A DNA stretch of 13,297 bases from an uncultured Muribaculaceae bacterium (GCA_910586175.1 CAJUIJ010000059.1:1-13297), one strand, 5' to 3'. Shown: positions 1 to 8,490, numbered from the stretch's first letter. Numbers and translations are program-made. The notes: generated from the letters alone by a model not told the origin.

Positions 1-15
1 ATTATATCTTGCGAG

Positions 16-2184
16 TTACCTAATTGTCTTACGAACACTGACTCCGCAAACTTCTATAACAACACCACGGTAATCCGCCCCAACAACTTGTCCCTGCAAG
101 TTGTAACGAACCAAATCGCCATCAGCATCGTCAGCCTCTACAAGCTCGCAGCCCGACAGTCGGTCAAGCACGCGGATGTTGTCAAGCACCAGGTCCATAC
201 CACCGGCCGAAATGCCGTGGAATCCGATGCGCACATTGTCATGTCCGGCATACTCATCGAGCGGCAACACATACTCTGTCCAGCGCGAATTGGAGACATA
301 TTGATAGAGATCGGCATCCGGAAGAGCCTTGAACTCTCCACCATCCACCGACACCTCAACTATCATATGGTCATCGAAGTGCATATCCTCGCCAAAGTCG
401 GCATGGAAGAAGTGGAAGCGCAATTCGGGTCCGGCTACATTAAGATTGAGCACCGGTGTTACAATACGCGCCTCAGCCCCGGGAGCCACTCCCACGAAGC
501 CTTTGAAGATAAGCATTCCTTCACCCACGTATGGCCCGGTGCCGGGCGCGTTGCTGACTATGCCCAACTCCCAGGCACCGCCAAGATTGAGCGACTGCAT
601 GGTCCAGGGCGCAGTGGCCGGTGTACCCTCCAAGAAGGCTTCCTCGAAGGGCAAAGTATAGGCCGGCCCGACATGCACGCCGACCCGCACTGACTTCACA
701 CCCTCGCCCGCACTGCTCACCGCGCTGACACTATAGTAGGGATAATCCTGACGTGTTATGTCGAGCGAACGGTCACAATAACTCAGCTCCGTCAAGCCTT
801 CGGCCACCTTGACATCAGCTCCGCCGGTGCTGCGATACACATTATAGGTCATCGCCACCCCTGCCATGTCAAGTCCATTCATTCCCTTTACCGGTGCTTC
901 CCAAGTTATAACGGGATACCCGTCGGCATCCGAATCGGCATTCACGCCCACAGGCGCTTCCGGTATGTCGTCGCCACAGAAGACTGTCACGTATGCCGGC
1001 AGGCTCTCTCCAACTCCGTTCACTGCCACTATGCGATATGCATTGATTCCCGCCTTAGCCTCAGTGTCACTCCATGTTATGACATCTCCGGGCATCGCAT
1101 CTTCCACACTGTAAGCTGCCTCCATAGAGCCGCCACGATATATGTCGATTCGGGTGAGATCAGTGAGGTCAGCTCCATCCACGCTCTTTGCAGGAGCCTT
1201 GAAACTGATGTTGACCTTCATACCGTCGGCCACGGCAGTAGCCTCCGATACCTTCTCGGGACTCCCCTCGGGCAATTCCGCCGGAAGGTCAAACATGCAG
1301 AGAGCCTCCAGTGTGGAGAGTGTGCAGAGATTGTTCGCCTTGCCTGTGGTGACATCCACGCGATAAAGGTCTGTGCCGACAGCCGAGGGGGTGAGCCAAT
1401 AGAGCTTACCGTCAACGCGGCTGAAAGCCATTGTCTGGAAATATGACACTCCATCCTGCGTAAGCATTCTCACGCCGGTCGAACCAACTTTCATTGCCGC
1501 ACCGGTAAATTTGTTGATGGTGTAGAGTGAAGCCCCGCCATCCTGCTCCAAAAGCATGCCGTAGAGTTGTCCACCGGCATCTGCCGCCAATGTGTAGAAT
1601 GGTAGCGTCTCGAACGCATATTCCGCCGCTCCGCTCTCAGGGTCAACAGTCACCACCACGTCGGCCATAGCCGACATGCCGTAGAGTGTGCCTGTTGTCT
1701 CGTCGTAGGTCATGTCCATACACACGGCGTTGGCCGTAGTCTGCGACTTGGTGAATTTCACACTCTTGCCGGTCACATCCACACAATTCCAGTTGACCGA
1801 AGATATTCCGCCGCTGCTGTTGCTGTTGAAGTCGCAGTAATAGAACATATCTCCGACTGATGTGCCGGAATATCCCGACGCTGACACTATCGACATCACG
1901 GGGCTAAGCACCGAGGAGTAACCTACGGTGAATGATGACATCTCCATGCCACCACTCTCCGAAGCGGTGACAGCATGAAATGATGCTCTGCCGGCAGCTT
2001 TCCGGTCCACTCGCGCGGCACTCGGATGAGGTGAAGCGAGCTCACGATTCATATCGGCCCGGCGAGCACCGGCCCGGAGCGTGCCGTGCACCCCGATACG
2101 GGGAACAACTGTCTGCGCCATGTCGGCACCATATGAAAGTGCCGACACGGTAATTGCAAGTGTTGAAATCAGTATCTTTCTCAT
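16..2184 (-). CDS. Secreted multidomain protein: propeller-like region, two Fn3 domains, jelly roll, YNLQG-type tail
   Basis: This 722-residue protein starts with ATG at 2184 and ends with TAA at 16-18. Residues 1-20 form a signal peptide (MRKILIS, then a hydrophobic core), so it is exported. Residues about 150-300 hold at least three blade-like repeats of the pattern 'GxLYxx...VDxxTG' (near 165-185, 205-230 and 258-283), which suggests a beta-propeller. Two Fn3-like domains follow (about 310-402 and 408-505), then a jelly roll of the choice-of-anchor-J/cleaved-adhesin kind (about 510-675, ending in 'LVLDNIRV'). The C-terminus carries YNLQGQ near 694-699 and a basic end, like the tails of the two genes before it. 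It lies 28 bases after the 1010-residue gene and is probably the last gene of the protease operon; only 15 bases of downstream sequence are visible. No catalytic motif was seen, so a binding or surface role is inferred. The exact function is unknown. Confidence 0.9.
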   Translation of the reverse strand: MRKILISTLAITVSALSYGADMAQTVVPRIGVHGTLRAGARRADMNRELASPHPSAARVDRKAAGRASFHAVTASESGGMEMSSFTVGYSSVLSPVMSIVSASGYSGTSVGDMFYYCDFNSNSSGGISSVNWNCVDVTGKSVKFTKSQTTANAVCMDMTYDETTGTLYGMSAMADVVVTVDPESGAAEYAFETLPFYTLAADAGGQLYGMLLEQDGGASLYTINKFTGAAMKVGSTGVRMLTQDGVSYFQTMAFSRVDGKLYWLTPSAVGTDLYRVDVTTGKANNLCTLSTLEALCMFDLPAELPEGSPEKVSEATAVADGMKVNISFKAPAKSVDGADLTDLTRIDIYRGGSMEAAYSVEDAMPGDVITWSDTEAKAGINAYRIVAVNGVGESLPAYVTVFCGDDIPEAPVGVNADSDADGYPVITWEAPVKGMNGLDMAGVAMTYNVYRSTGGADVKVAEGLTELSYCDRSLDITRQDYPYYSVSAVSSAGEGVKSVRVGVHVGPAYTLPFEEAFLEGTPATAPWTMQSLNLGGAWELGIVSNAPGTGPYVGEGMLIFKGFVGVAPGAEARIVTPVLNLNVAGPELRFHFFHADFGEDMHFDDHMIVEVSVDGGEFKALPDADLYQYVSNSRWTEYVLPLDEYAGHDNVRIGFHGISAGGMDLVLDNIRVLDRLSGCELVEADDADGDLVRYNLQGQVVGADYRGVVIEVCGVSVRKTIR

Positions 2185-2212
2185 CTTATTATAAATTTAA
2201 GATAAGTGCATC

Positions 2213-5200
2213 TTATTTCACTATCACTTTAGTGGTCTTGCCACCTTTACGGAGCATATATACACCGTTTGTGGGATTCTCCACACGTATGCCCTGGAGG
2301 TTATAGTATACACCTTCTTCAGCTTCCATCTCCACGAGCTGCACTCCTGTGAGGTTGATAAGCACTTCGTTGCTCGGTGTGGATTCGCGGTCACCGTAGA
2401 CTGCCTTCACTGTATATTTGGAGTTCTCTACGGTGGGCTGATGGTCAAACACGCATTCCGACAGGAGTTCGTCGTTGACTTTCTCACCGTTGCAATACAC
2501 GTTGTAGCCGTCGGGTGTCATATTGGGTACTGAACGCTGATATGTCACGTCGTCGAGCATAAGCATGTAGCCTGTCTGCGAGATGTGTCGCAGTGCGAAC
2601 CATTTCGCACCGGCAGGCACACTGTAGTCTTTATGAGTCCATGTGGAGGGCACAGCATACGAAGCCTCGCTGTCAGGGCATGACAGGAAGTCGTCTGCAT
2701 CTATCGGGTTGGCCACTGTGGCGTAGTAGCCGAGCACATATTCCGGATATTTGTCGTCGTTGACGCTGCGGAGCCACATCTTGATGGTCTGTGCGTTGCC
2801 GCTAAGCATCGGGAATACGAGCCAGTCGTTGCTCGCAATGTCGCTCTCCTGTGACGTTGCCTGCGGGAATATCACCATGTTGGTGCCCGAATGGGGTGTC
2901 CAGAGGTCGAGTTCTTCGGGATCGATATTTGTCATAGCCGGGGTCATGATCTGGCATGCCATGCGTTCACCGGCGTTAGGGTATGTGAGTCCTGTTATGG
3001 GAGCTGTAATCTTGTTGTCGAGGTCATAGCTGCTGAAATCACCGAAACTGTTGATGGCGAAGGGCTCATATGTCTCGAAGCCATCGCTCTCCACCAATGT
3101 CTCTGCGGGGAGCCATGCGGCCGCCTTCCAAGTGAGGTGCGACTTGCCATCCACGAAGCTGCCATCGAGCGTATTGACTGCCGGGAGCAATGCTGCTGTC
3201 ACTGACACCGTGGCAGGTTCACTGTTGTTGTTGGCCAAATCTTGGTCAGCTGAATAATTAATCTTGGCACTGAACTCTGCCTCTCCCTCGCTGCCATCGG
3301 CGGGAGCGTATTCGAAGCGCACCACAGTGCTCTTGCCCGGTTCAAGTTTCGCAGCGTTAACGCTCTCCACTTCCACGCCATCTTTATAAAGGTTCACGGT
3401 GTAGTCGTCGGCTGCGAAGCCTCCGTTATTTTTCACAACTGCGCTTATGCCTGATGATTCACCCACACGCACGCGTTCGGGCGCGGAAAATCCTGTCATA
3501 GCCAAGTCATAGGCTGTGCGCTCCTCTATGCGGATGTTATCGATATAGGTTGGTGTCCCACATCCATGACCCACCAGCGCTACCTGCACGCGGCCTTTGC
3601 CGGCAAATTTATAGAGGGGCACTTCGCAAAGCTCCCAGGCGTTTTGCTTGCCGTAACGGTGGAACTCTCCATCGGCAGCAATAAACTCACCATTCTCACT
3701 ACGTGCAGATACGGTGATGTAATCGTCGTTGCGACCATTCTCGATGGCGGGATCCTTAGTATTCCAGCTCTCGCGGAAGATATAGAATGTAAGCACAGGG
3801 TTAAGCATCTCAGTGAAGTCGATGGCCGGCATAACCAAACGGCTCTCGCAGTAGTTGGTCCATTGGCCTGTAGGAATAAAGACTATCATTCCGCGGTCAG
3901 TATCTTGCGAAGAGATGGTCACTGTGACTCCCTCCGGATTATCATCAGTCGCATCAACTTCCATGCTTTTGCTTGCCACGAGTTCCCATGAGGGTTCACC
4001 GGTTGCACCTTCTGCATTCTTCACAGTCTGCTGCATCCAGGGCGATGTGGTGTATGCAGTGTTGGCAAACGACTCAGCGAAGGGAAGCGACAGCTGCGGG
4101 CCGACATTGACAGCATCGCTCTGTGCAGCCTCGCCGAGACCGGCACTGCTCTTTGCCACTATTTGGTAGCTTACGTTCTGCTGCGTGCTTTCATCAATAT
4201 CCGTATCAGTGAAACTCAATGCTTTTGTTTCGCCCACTTTCGAGAGTTTGCCATCCACCACGCGGCTGATTACATAGTTGAGACCGGCTGCGTTCACGTA
4301 ACCATCATGCACACCTACCGCGGGAGCTGTCCAAGTAACAGTCGGCTTGCCGCTTGTGTTTATACCTGTAATTGTAACTGCTTTAGGTTCATCCTCGCCA
4401 ATCCATGCGTCGGCACGGGTCTCTACACCCTCACCTCCATCGCCTACAGCGCGGACCATGTACCAAGTCTCACCTGTATATGCTCCAGTATCGGTCCAGC
4501 TTCCGGCTGCTCCGGGAGCAAGCCCCGATACAGTATGACATGGCTCGGTCTCATCCTCGCGATATATTTTAACATCAACTGTACCGGTAAGCTCGTTACC
4601 CTCGGCATCAACCTGCGGAGCCTTGAACTGCAACGTGGCAGTGGCCGCTCCTTCAGCACCGGGAGTAACAGTGAAATCGCTCACCGCACCGGGGGCAGTA
4701 GCCTTCGAAAGAGCCTTTATGGCAAACGACTTGAACTTTATCTTTTGTGCCGAACCTGTATACTGCATCGTCATGTGAAGACCGAAGCGCAATTCTCCAC
4801 TTTCATTAGCAGTGAAAGTAACAGTCTTGACCACACCTTTGTCGGTCTCCATCTTCCATGTGTCGATAACCTGCTTGCTTGTCACAGCATCAGTTCCCTC
4901 CACCATCTCAAGTGTAAGCTCACACCCACTACCGGTTTCGCGGTCAATACGATAGCTGATCTCATATTGTGTTCCTTCAGCAACATCAAAAGCCGGAGAC
5001 ACAACCCAGTCATCAGCCGGAGTTTTTTGAGAGCTTATGAGACTATACCACCAGGAATTGTTATTCCACATCCATATAAGATTCTTCCAAGTCGAATCCT
5101 CCTGTCCGTCATCAATAGACTGCCAGGTGTTGTAATTCGATGAGTCGAACGTGATCTCATAGGGCATTGTCTCGGCGGCTCCCCACGACGGTATGACCGT

Positions 5201-5245
5201 CGTCGCTGCCATAAGTAGCCCAAGTGCGATGTTAAGTTTCTTCAT
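2213..5245 (-). CDS. Secreted adhesin-like protein with jelly rolls, Fn3, CARDB-like and gingipain-adhesin-like modules
   Basis: This 1010-residue protein starts with ATG at 5245 and ends with TAA at 2213-2215. The order of parts is: signal peptide (1-23); a first jelly roll (about 27-178, with 'DDWVVSPAFDV'); two Fn3-like domains (about 183-285 and 287-382); a second jelly roll (about 386-575, ending 'TYIDNIRIEE'); a CARDB-like immunoglobulin domain (about 578-685); an Fn3 half (about 688-710) interrupted by a third jelly roll (about 720-903, ending 'GYMLMLDDVTY'); a closing Fn3 half (about 911-965); and a tail with YNLQGIRV (981-988) and a lysine-rich end. From memory, the third jelly roll with its split Fn3 resembles the repeated adhesin modules of Porphyromonas gingivalis gingipains and haemagglutinin A (for example 'VPAGAKWFALRH'). 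Residues 183-965 are collinear with the C-terminal two thirds of the 1358-residue protein in this window. It follows the protease by 98 bases and precedes the 722-residue gene by 28. An adhesive or host-polymer-binding role is inferred; no catalytic site was seen. Confidence 0.9.
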   Translation of the reverse strand: MKKLNIALGLLMAATTVIPSWGAAETMPYEITFDSSNYNTWQSIDDGQEDSTWKNLIWMWNNNSWWYSLISSQKTPADDWVVSPAFDVAEGTQYEISYRIDRETGSGCELTLEMVEGTDAVTSKQVIDTWKMETDKGVVKTVTFTANESGELRFGLHMTMQYTGSAQKIKFKSFAIKALSKATAPGAVSDFTVTPGAEGAATATLQFKAPQVDAEGNELTGTVDVKIYREDETEPCHTVSGLAPGAAGSWTDTGAYTGETWYMVRAVGDGGEGVETRADAWIGEDEPKAVTITGINTSGKPTVTWTAPAVGVHDGYVNAAGLNYVISRVVDGKLSKVGETKALSFTDTDIDESTQQNVSYQIVAKSSAGLGEAAQSDAVNVGPQLSLPFAESFANTAYTTSPWMQQTVKNAEGATGEPSWELVASKSMEVDATDDNPEGVTVTISSQDTDRGMIVFIPTGQWTNYCESRLVMPAIDFTEMLNPVLTFYIFRESWNTKDPAIENGRNDDYITVSARSENGEFIAADGEFHRYGKQNAWELCEVPLYKFAGKGRVQVALVGHGCGTPTYIDNIRIEERTAYDLAMTGFSAPERVRVGESSGISAVVKNNGGFAADDYTVNLYKDGVEVESVNAAKLEPGKSTVVRFEYAPADGSEGEAEFSAKINYSADQDLANNNSEPATVSVTAALLPAVNTLDGSFVDGKSHLTWKAAAWLPAETLVESDGFETYEPFAINSFGDFSSYDLDNKITAPITGLTYPNAGERMACQIMTPAMTNIDPEELDLWTPHSGTNMVIFPQATSQESDIASNDWLVFPMLSGNAQTIKMWLRSVNDDKYPEYVLGYYATVANPIDADDFLSCPDSEASYAVPSTWTHKDYSVPAGAKWFALRHISQTGYMLMLDDVTYQRSVPNMTPDGYNVYCNGEKVNDELLSECVFDHQPTVENSKYTVKAVYGDRESTPSNEVLINLTGVQLVEMEAEEGVYYNLQGIRVENPTNGVYMLRKGGKTTKVIVK

Positions 5246-5282
5246 ATCAAAAATCTTTTAAGTTGTTATTATCATATCTTTA

Positions 5283-5327
5283 TTAGCCCCATCGGCCTTA
5301 TTGGCCTTATTAGCCTCATTGGCATTA
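5283..5327. repeat. Five degenerate 9-bp tandem units in the protease/adhesin intergenic gap
   Basis: On the plus strand the 45 bases read as five 9-mers: TTAGCCCCA, TCGGCCTTA, TTGGCCTTA, TTAGCCTCA, TTGGCATTA. The general pattern is TTrGCCTTA with one to four differences per unit. The array fills about half of the 98-base space between the protease stop and the start of the 1010-residue gene. It forms no convincing stem with a T run, so it does not look like a terminator. It may be a replication-slippage repeat, a protein-binding array or a spacer in the operon mRNA; its role is unknown. Confidence 0.6.
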
Positions 5328-5343
5328 GGCTCCATCCGGTCTA

Positions 5344-7689
5344 TTAAAAAAACAATTTGCGAGCCTTGCCTCCAGTTACCTCTATATAGAAGTTTCCACG
5401 CTGAGGTTCTCTGACCTCTATTCCTTGCAAGGTGTAATATCTTGCTCTTTTACTATCTAAAACGAGGTTCTCGTCCAAAGAGGCTGACACCCCAACAGTA
5501 GCAAACACCGGTGCTGACGGTTCAGCCGCGTATCCTTTCACTCCGACACGGCAGGCATATTCTTTCCCTTTGGCAAGGTCTCCGAAGCGGTGTTCCACAC
5601 CCGCCTCATCTTCGCGTGTCAGCAGCTCCATATCCACGCGCTCAATGTCCTGTCGGAGCGTCACTCTCTCCAGGCATACGCTCTTGCGGCGATCCACCGC
5701 AAATGAGAGCGTTGTGGCCGCTGTCGGCTCTATCTCCACCACATAGTCTGATGCCGTGGCCGTGGGGATATATTCCTCCACCATATCATCTCCGGCATAT
5801 ATCTTGAGCACACATGCCGTGGCACCGCTCTGCGATGCGCTGACTGTCAATGTCGCACCCTCACTCAGGTCGAGCGCACCGGTGGTCAGCTTCGAGGCTT
5901 TGCTGCCTCCCAAGGTCATTTTTTCACCGGAATAGCTTGCTTCACCTTCAAGAGTCCACCCTTCGGGGAGTGACTTGAAAGTCTCGTTTATTGTCTCGGC
6001 GTCCTGCTCCATACCGCGTGTCACGCCATAAAGCATCACCTCATATCCATGCTCGGCAAGCAGATGGTCTTCCCACCTCAAGCTCATGCTGCTGTCGGTC
6101 ACGTCGGCCACTTCCACAGATTGCAACGTGGGCTGCTCACCGCCACCCATGAAATCGAAACGCACAACTCCCGACAGTTCGGCTATTCCTGTCACCGGTT
6201 TACCGGTGGGAGTACCGTTCCACGAACGCATGGAGGGATTGGTCTCATCGGTAAAAGATGTGCGCAGCTGACGACCCGGGAATGGAGTGTCGAGACTTGA
6301 CTTACTGCCATCGTTTCCCGACGCTTTCTCTATCTCAAGGCATTGATGCGCCGCATTACAGTTCACTGCGTTATAGTCTAAGGTCCACGCATCCGCGCAA
6401 CTTATATCCATTCCTTCGCCAGCTATCGTGACATGAATGTTGGCCTCGGGCCTGCGGTCCACATGCCATACCAACAGTCCATGAGAAGGTATAAACCTGT
6501 CGTAGCCGGACTGCTGTCTGTTTTCCAAAATAAAGAACTCGTCAGGATGACCGGTTGAAATTCTCAAGGACTTACCTGAGCTTTGCAATGCCGGCAATTC
6601 CACACTCTGTGGCGCGTTTATCTCAACAGGCTCATCCCATCCTAATAGCCATCGTTCCACTCCGGTATATCCGGCCGGAACTGCCCCGCAGTTGCGCGTG
6701 GCAGGAAGATATGATCCTGAAGCCATGATATCCCATTTGTCGGGGTGATTACCGCTTCCATCTTCCGAGTAGTTCACATCGTAAGTATCAGGAAGACCAA
6801 GTATATGGCCAAACTCATGGCAGAATGTGCCTATTGAAGCCACATCTGCTCCGGTGGAACCGTAAAGTTCGGCACAACAGCCATAACTGTTGAGTACTTT
6901 GCCATCGTATGTTCGCTCTGAGGCTGCAATCCCATATTCGTCAAGATGCGCCGCATGTGGCCATATCCATGATGCCTTGTTGCCGGCGAAGTTCTCGCCG
7001 TAGCCCGCATAAAAGAAGTAGAGGTTATCTATCTGATCGTCATCATCAAGGTCATATTGAGTGAAATCTATCTCCCCATCGAGTTTGCGGCATATCTCCA
7101 TGGCGAGGTCCTTGGCACGCATATCGTCGCCATTTTCATCATTCTCTCCATACCAGGTGGCCGGCTTGTCGGCACGCACCGGACCATAGACATCAAAGTG
7201 TGGAGAAAAACGGCCCAGAGACTGGGCACGGAAGTAATCGGCGGCACTCCCAATATGCTCGCGTCGGTCAAAACCTGGCAGGTTAAGCATTTCGTCCACT
7301 TCACGCCTTATATCCGGAGTGACAAAGTTGACATCCGGAAAATCGACAAGCACCACCAATGCTCGCACCTCGCCGGTGCGAGGGAATGATGACCGGTTCA
7401 CATCGCCATTACGTGCTGACGACCTACGCTTCGCCGTGCGCTGCCGCCTGAGTTCCATGCCGGCATCAAGGTTACTTACGCGCCAATTACCATCAGCATC
7501 CGGAACCATCAGACGCCCGGATTCATCCACAGTGACATGGCCATACTCGTCACCGAGCAACCGTAAGGTCACCACCGAGCCGTCCGGATTGACCACTACC
7601 CGCTCTCCGGGATGCGCCGGCACACCGAACGCCATCCCGACCGAGAGCAAAAACAAACCCGATGTAAAACTTCTATAACCGATCTTCAT
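5344..7689 (-). CDS. Secreted M6-family zinc metalloprotease with C-terminal jelly roll and sorting-like tail
   Basis: The preferred start is the ATG at 7689, giving 781 residues. A GTG at 7722 would add 11 residues, but it lies two bases after the promoter -7 box, and a good signal peptide (MKIGYRSF, then a hydrophobic stretch) begins at the ATG. Numbering from the GTG: the N-terminal part (about 37-90) has the 'NPDGSVV..LLGDEYGH' pattern usual for M6 prodomains. The catalytic domain is about 115-525, with the zinc motif HEFGHILGLPD at 302-312 (HExxHxxGxxD, H302, E303, H306) and an acidic, probably calcium-binding loop DLDDDDQID at 224-232. An Fn3/jelly-roll-like region follows (about 530-750), and the tail contains YTLQGIEV and a basic, aromatic end. 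The family (immune inhibitor A type) cleaves extracellular proteins. It has its own promoter and probably leads a three-gene operon with two adhesin-like proteins. The substrate is unknown; the catalytic assignment is firm on motif grounds. Confidence 0.92.
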   Translation of the reverse strand: MKIGYRSFTSGLFLLSVGMAFGVPAHPGERVVVNPDGSVVTLRLLGDEYGHVTVDESGRLMVPDADGNWRVSNLDAGMELRRQRTAKRRSSARNGDVNRSSFPRTGEVRALVVLVDFPDVNFVTPDIRREVDEMLNLPGFDRREHIGSAADYFRAQSLGRFSPHFDVYGPVRADKPATWYGENDENGDDMRAKDLAMEICRKLDGEIDFTQYDLDDDDQIDNLYFFYAGYGENFAGNKASWIWPHAAHLDEYGIAASERTYDGKVLNSYGCCAELYGSTGADVASIGTFCHEFGHILGLPDTYDVNYSEDGSGNHPDKWDIMASGSYLPATRNCGAVPAGYTGVERWLLGWDEPVEINAPQSVELPALQSSGKSLRISTGHPDEFFILENRQQSGYDRFIPSHGLLVWHVDRRPEANIHVTIAGEGMDISCADAWTLDYNAVNCNAAHQCLEIEKASGNDGSKSSLDTPFPGRQLRTSFTDETNPSMRSWNGTPTGKPVTGIAELSGVVRFDFMGGGEQPTLQSVEVADVTDSSMSLRWEDHLLAEHGYEVMLYGVTRGMEQDAETINETFKSLPEGWTLEGEASYSGEKMTLGGSKASKLTTGALDLSEGATLTVSASQSGATACVLKIYAGDDMVEEYIPTATASDYVVEIEPTAATTLSFAVDRRKSVCLERVTLRQDIERVDMELLTREDEAGVEHRFGDLAKGKEYACRVGVKGYAAEPSAPVFATVGVSASLDENLVLDSKRARYYTLQGIEVREPQRGNFYIEVTGGKARKLFF

Positions 7690-7723
7690 GATAAATGTTG
7701 CTTTTGTGTAATATGTATTCACA

Positions 7724-7755
7724 CAAATGTAGCAACAATTACCCCACTATCCAAA
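7724..7755 (-). promoter_or_regulatory. Bacteroidetes-type promoter of the M6 protease operon
   Basis: Read on the minus strand, a -33 TTTG (7755-7752) is followed after 20 bases by a -7 box TACATTTG (7731-7724). This matches the Bacteroidetes primary-sigma consensus TTTG/TAnnTTTG. Transcription would begin around 7715-7720, leaving a leader of about 30 bases before the ATG at 7689. This placement argues against the upstream GTG at 7722 as the start codon. Confidence 0.75.
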
Positions 7756-7791
7756 AATTTTAACAAAAAAACACCCAAATCACATTTTTTC

Positions 7792-7805
7792 TGAAACCAG
7801 TTTCA
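7792..7805. promoter_or_regulatory. 14-bp palindrome upstream of the protease promoter, possible operator
   Basis: Plus-strand TGAAACCAGTTTCA consists of 6-bp perfect arms around a 2-base spacer. Its centre is roughly 80 bases upstream of the predicted protease transcription start and 34 bases after the stop codon of the Crp/Fnr-like gene. Length and symmetry (TGAAA-N4-TTTCA) resemble the 14-bp sites of Fnr-type regulators, but the bases differ from known consensus sequences. There is no T run beside it, so it is not an obvious terminator. Binding by the adjacent regulator is a guess. Confidence 0.3.
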
Positions 7806-7838
7806 TTGAAGTCATCTAAACTTAATTGATACATCTCC

Positions 7839-8435
7839 CTAATCACGAAGAAGCCGTTTGCGGAGACGGCTAAGATACTGGGGAGTAATCTGCAAGTAGG
7901 AGGCTATCATCTGCAAAGGCACCGTCTGCATAATCTCGGGCCTATGAATCATGAATGTGCGGAGCCGGTCTTCTATCGAACCGTTTATCTTGGCATTACG
8001 CATCTCGTAGCCTGAAAGCTGGTGCTCGAGATATCCCCTATACCACTTTGCAAGCTCCTCATATTCACCCATAAGATACTCAAACCTCTCTTTCCCCATC
8101 TCCAAAACTACATTGCGAAGACAACAACCCTCCACACGTGTATAGGCCGGCTGACCGCTAAACCAAGATTGAAACGATATAATGACAGTGCCGGGAAGAC
8201 CGAACCCATCGGTCACATCCTTTCCATCGAGTTTATAGACAGTACGGGCCACCCCCTCAAACACCACTCTGAACTTGCAGTCCACCTCACCGGTGGCTAC
8301 AATGCTCTCACCACGGCGATACACCCTCGGCTCCAGCTCTTCTGCAAGAGCATCAACAACACGTAAAGGCAGCTCTACGCCACCCTCTTCACGAAGCAAC
8401 TTCTGCAACCCTATTTTATCACTATCACTAATCAC
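7839..8435 (-). CDS. Crp/Fnr-family transcriptional regulator
   Basis: The reading frame is open from a TTG at 8462, but that codon is part of the -7 promoter box, so it should not be in the mRNA. The first in-frame candidate after the predicted transcription start is GTG at 8435, giving about 198 residues with the stop TAG at 7839-7841. Numbering from the TTG: residues about 35-125 form a cyclic-nucleotide-binding-type beta roll ('YRRGESIVATGEVDCKF'). Residues about 125-160 are the linking helix, and about 165-205 are a winged helix with 'VPLQMIASYLQITPQYLSRL', the form common in Bacteroidetes Crp proteins. The phosphate-binding GE...RxA signature of cAMP-binding members is absent (FSGQPAYTR instead), and there is no N-terminal cysteine cluster as in Fnr, so cAMP or an Fe-S cluster is unlikely to be the signal. 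It sits directly upstream of the protease operon in the same direction and may regulate it; that is inference. The family is clear, the target is not. Confidence 0.88.
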   Translation of the reverse strand: MISDSDKIGLQKLLREEGGVELPLRVVDALAEELEPRVYRRGESIVATGEVDCKFRVVFEGVARTVYKLDGKDVTDGFGLPGTVIISFQSWFSGQPAYTRVEGCCLRNVVLEMGKERFEYLMGEYEELAKWYRGYLEHQLSGYEMRNAKINGSIEDRLRTFMIHRPEIMQTVPLQMIASYLQITPQYLSRLRKRLLRD

Positions 8436-8459
8436 ACCGAAAACATCGCTATTAAGTCG

Positions 8460-8490
8460 CAAATATAGTCATTTATCCCCACTTATCAAA
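8460..8490 (-). promoter_or_regulatory. Bacteroidetes-type promoter of the Crp/Fnr-like gene
   Basis: On the minus strand, TTTG (8490-8487), 19 bases, then TATATTTG (8467-8460) match the TTTG/TAnnTTTG consensus exactly. Transcription would begin near 8452-8457. The TTG at 8462-8460, the first start-like codon of the open frame, is the end of the -7 box, which moves the true start to about 8435 with a leader of roughly 20 bases. Confidence 0.75.

Noticed and set aside
88..693. Plus-strand open frame of 201 codons opposite the 722-residue gene
   Set aside because: Antisense shadow of the Fn3/jelly-roll coding sequence, with no domain pattern of its own.
4163..5143. Long plus-strand open frame (326 codons) opposite the 1010-residue gene
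   Set aside because: It lies wholly antisense to a clearly coding frame with signal peptide and domains; its translation has no recognisable domain and looks like a complement shadow.
5246..5343. Separate promoter for the 1010-residue gene
   Set aside because: Only GATTTTTG next to the ATG approaches a -7 box, and no TTTG lies 19-21 bases upstream, so read-through from the protease promoter is more likely.
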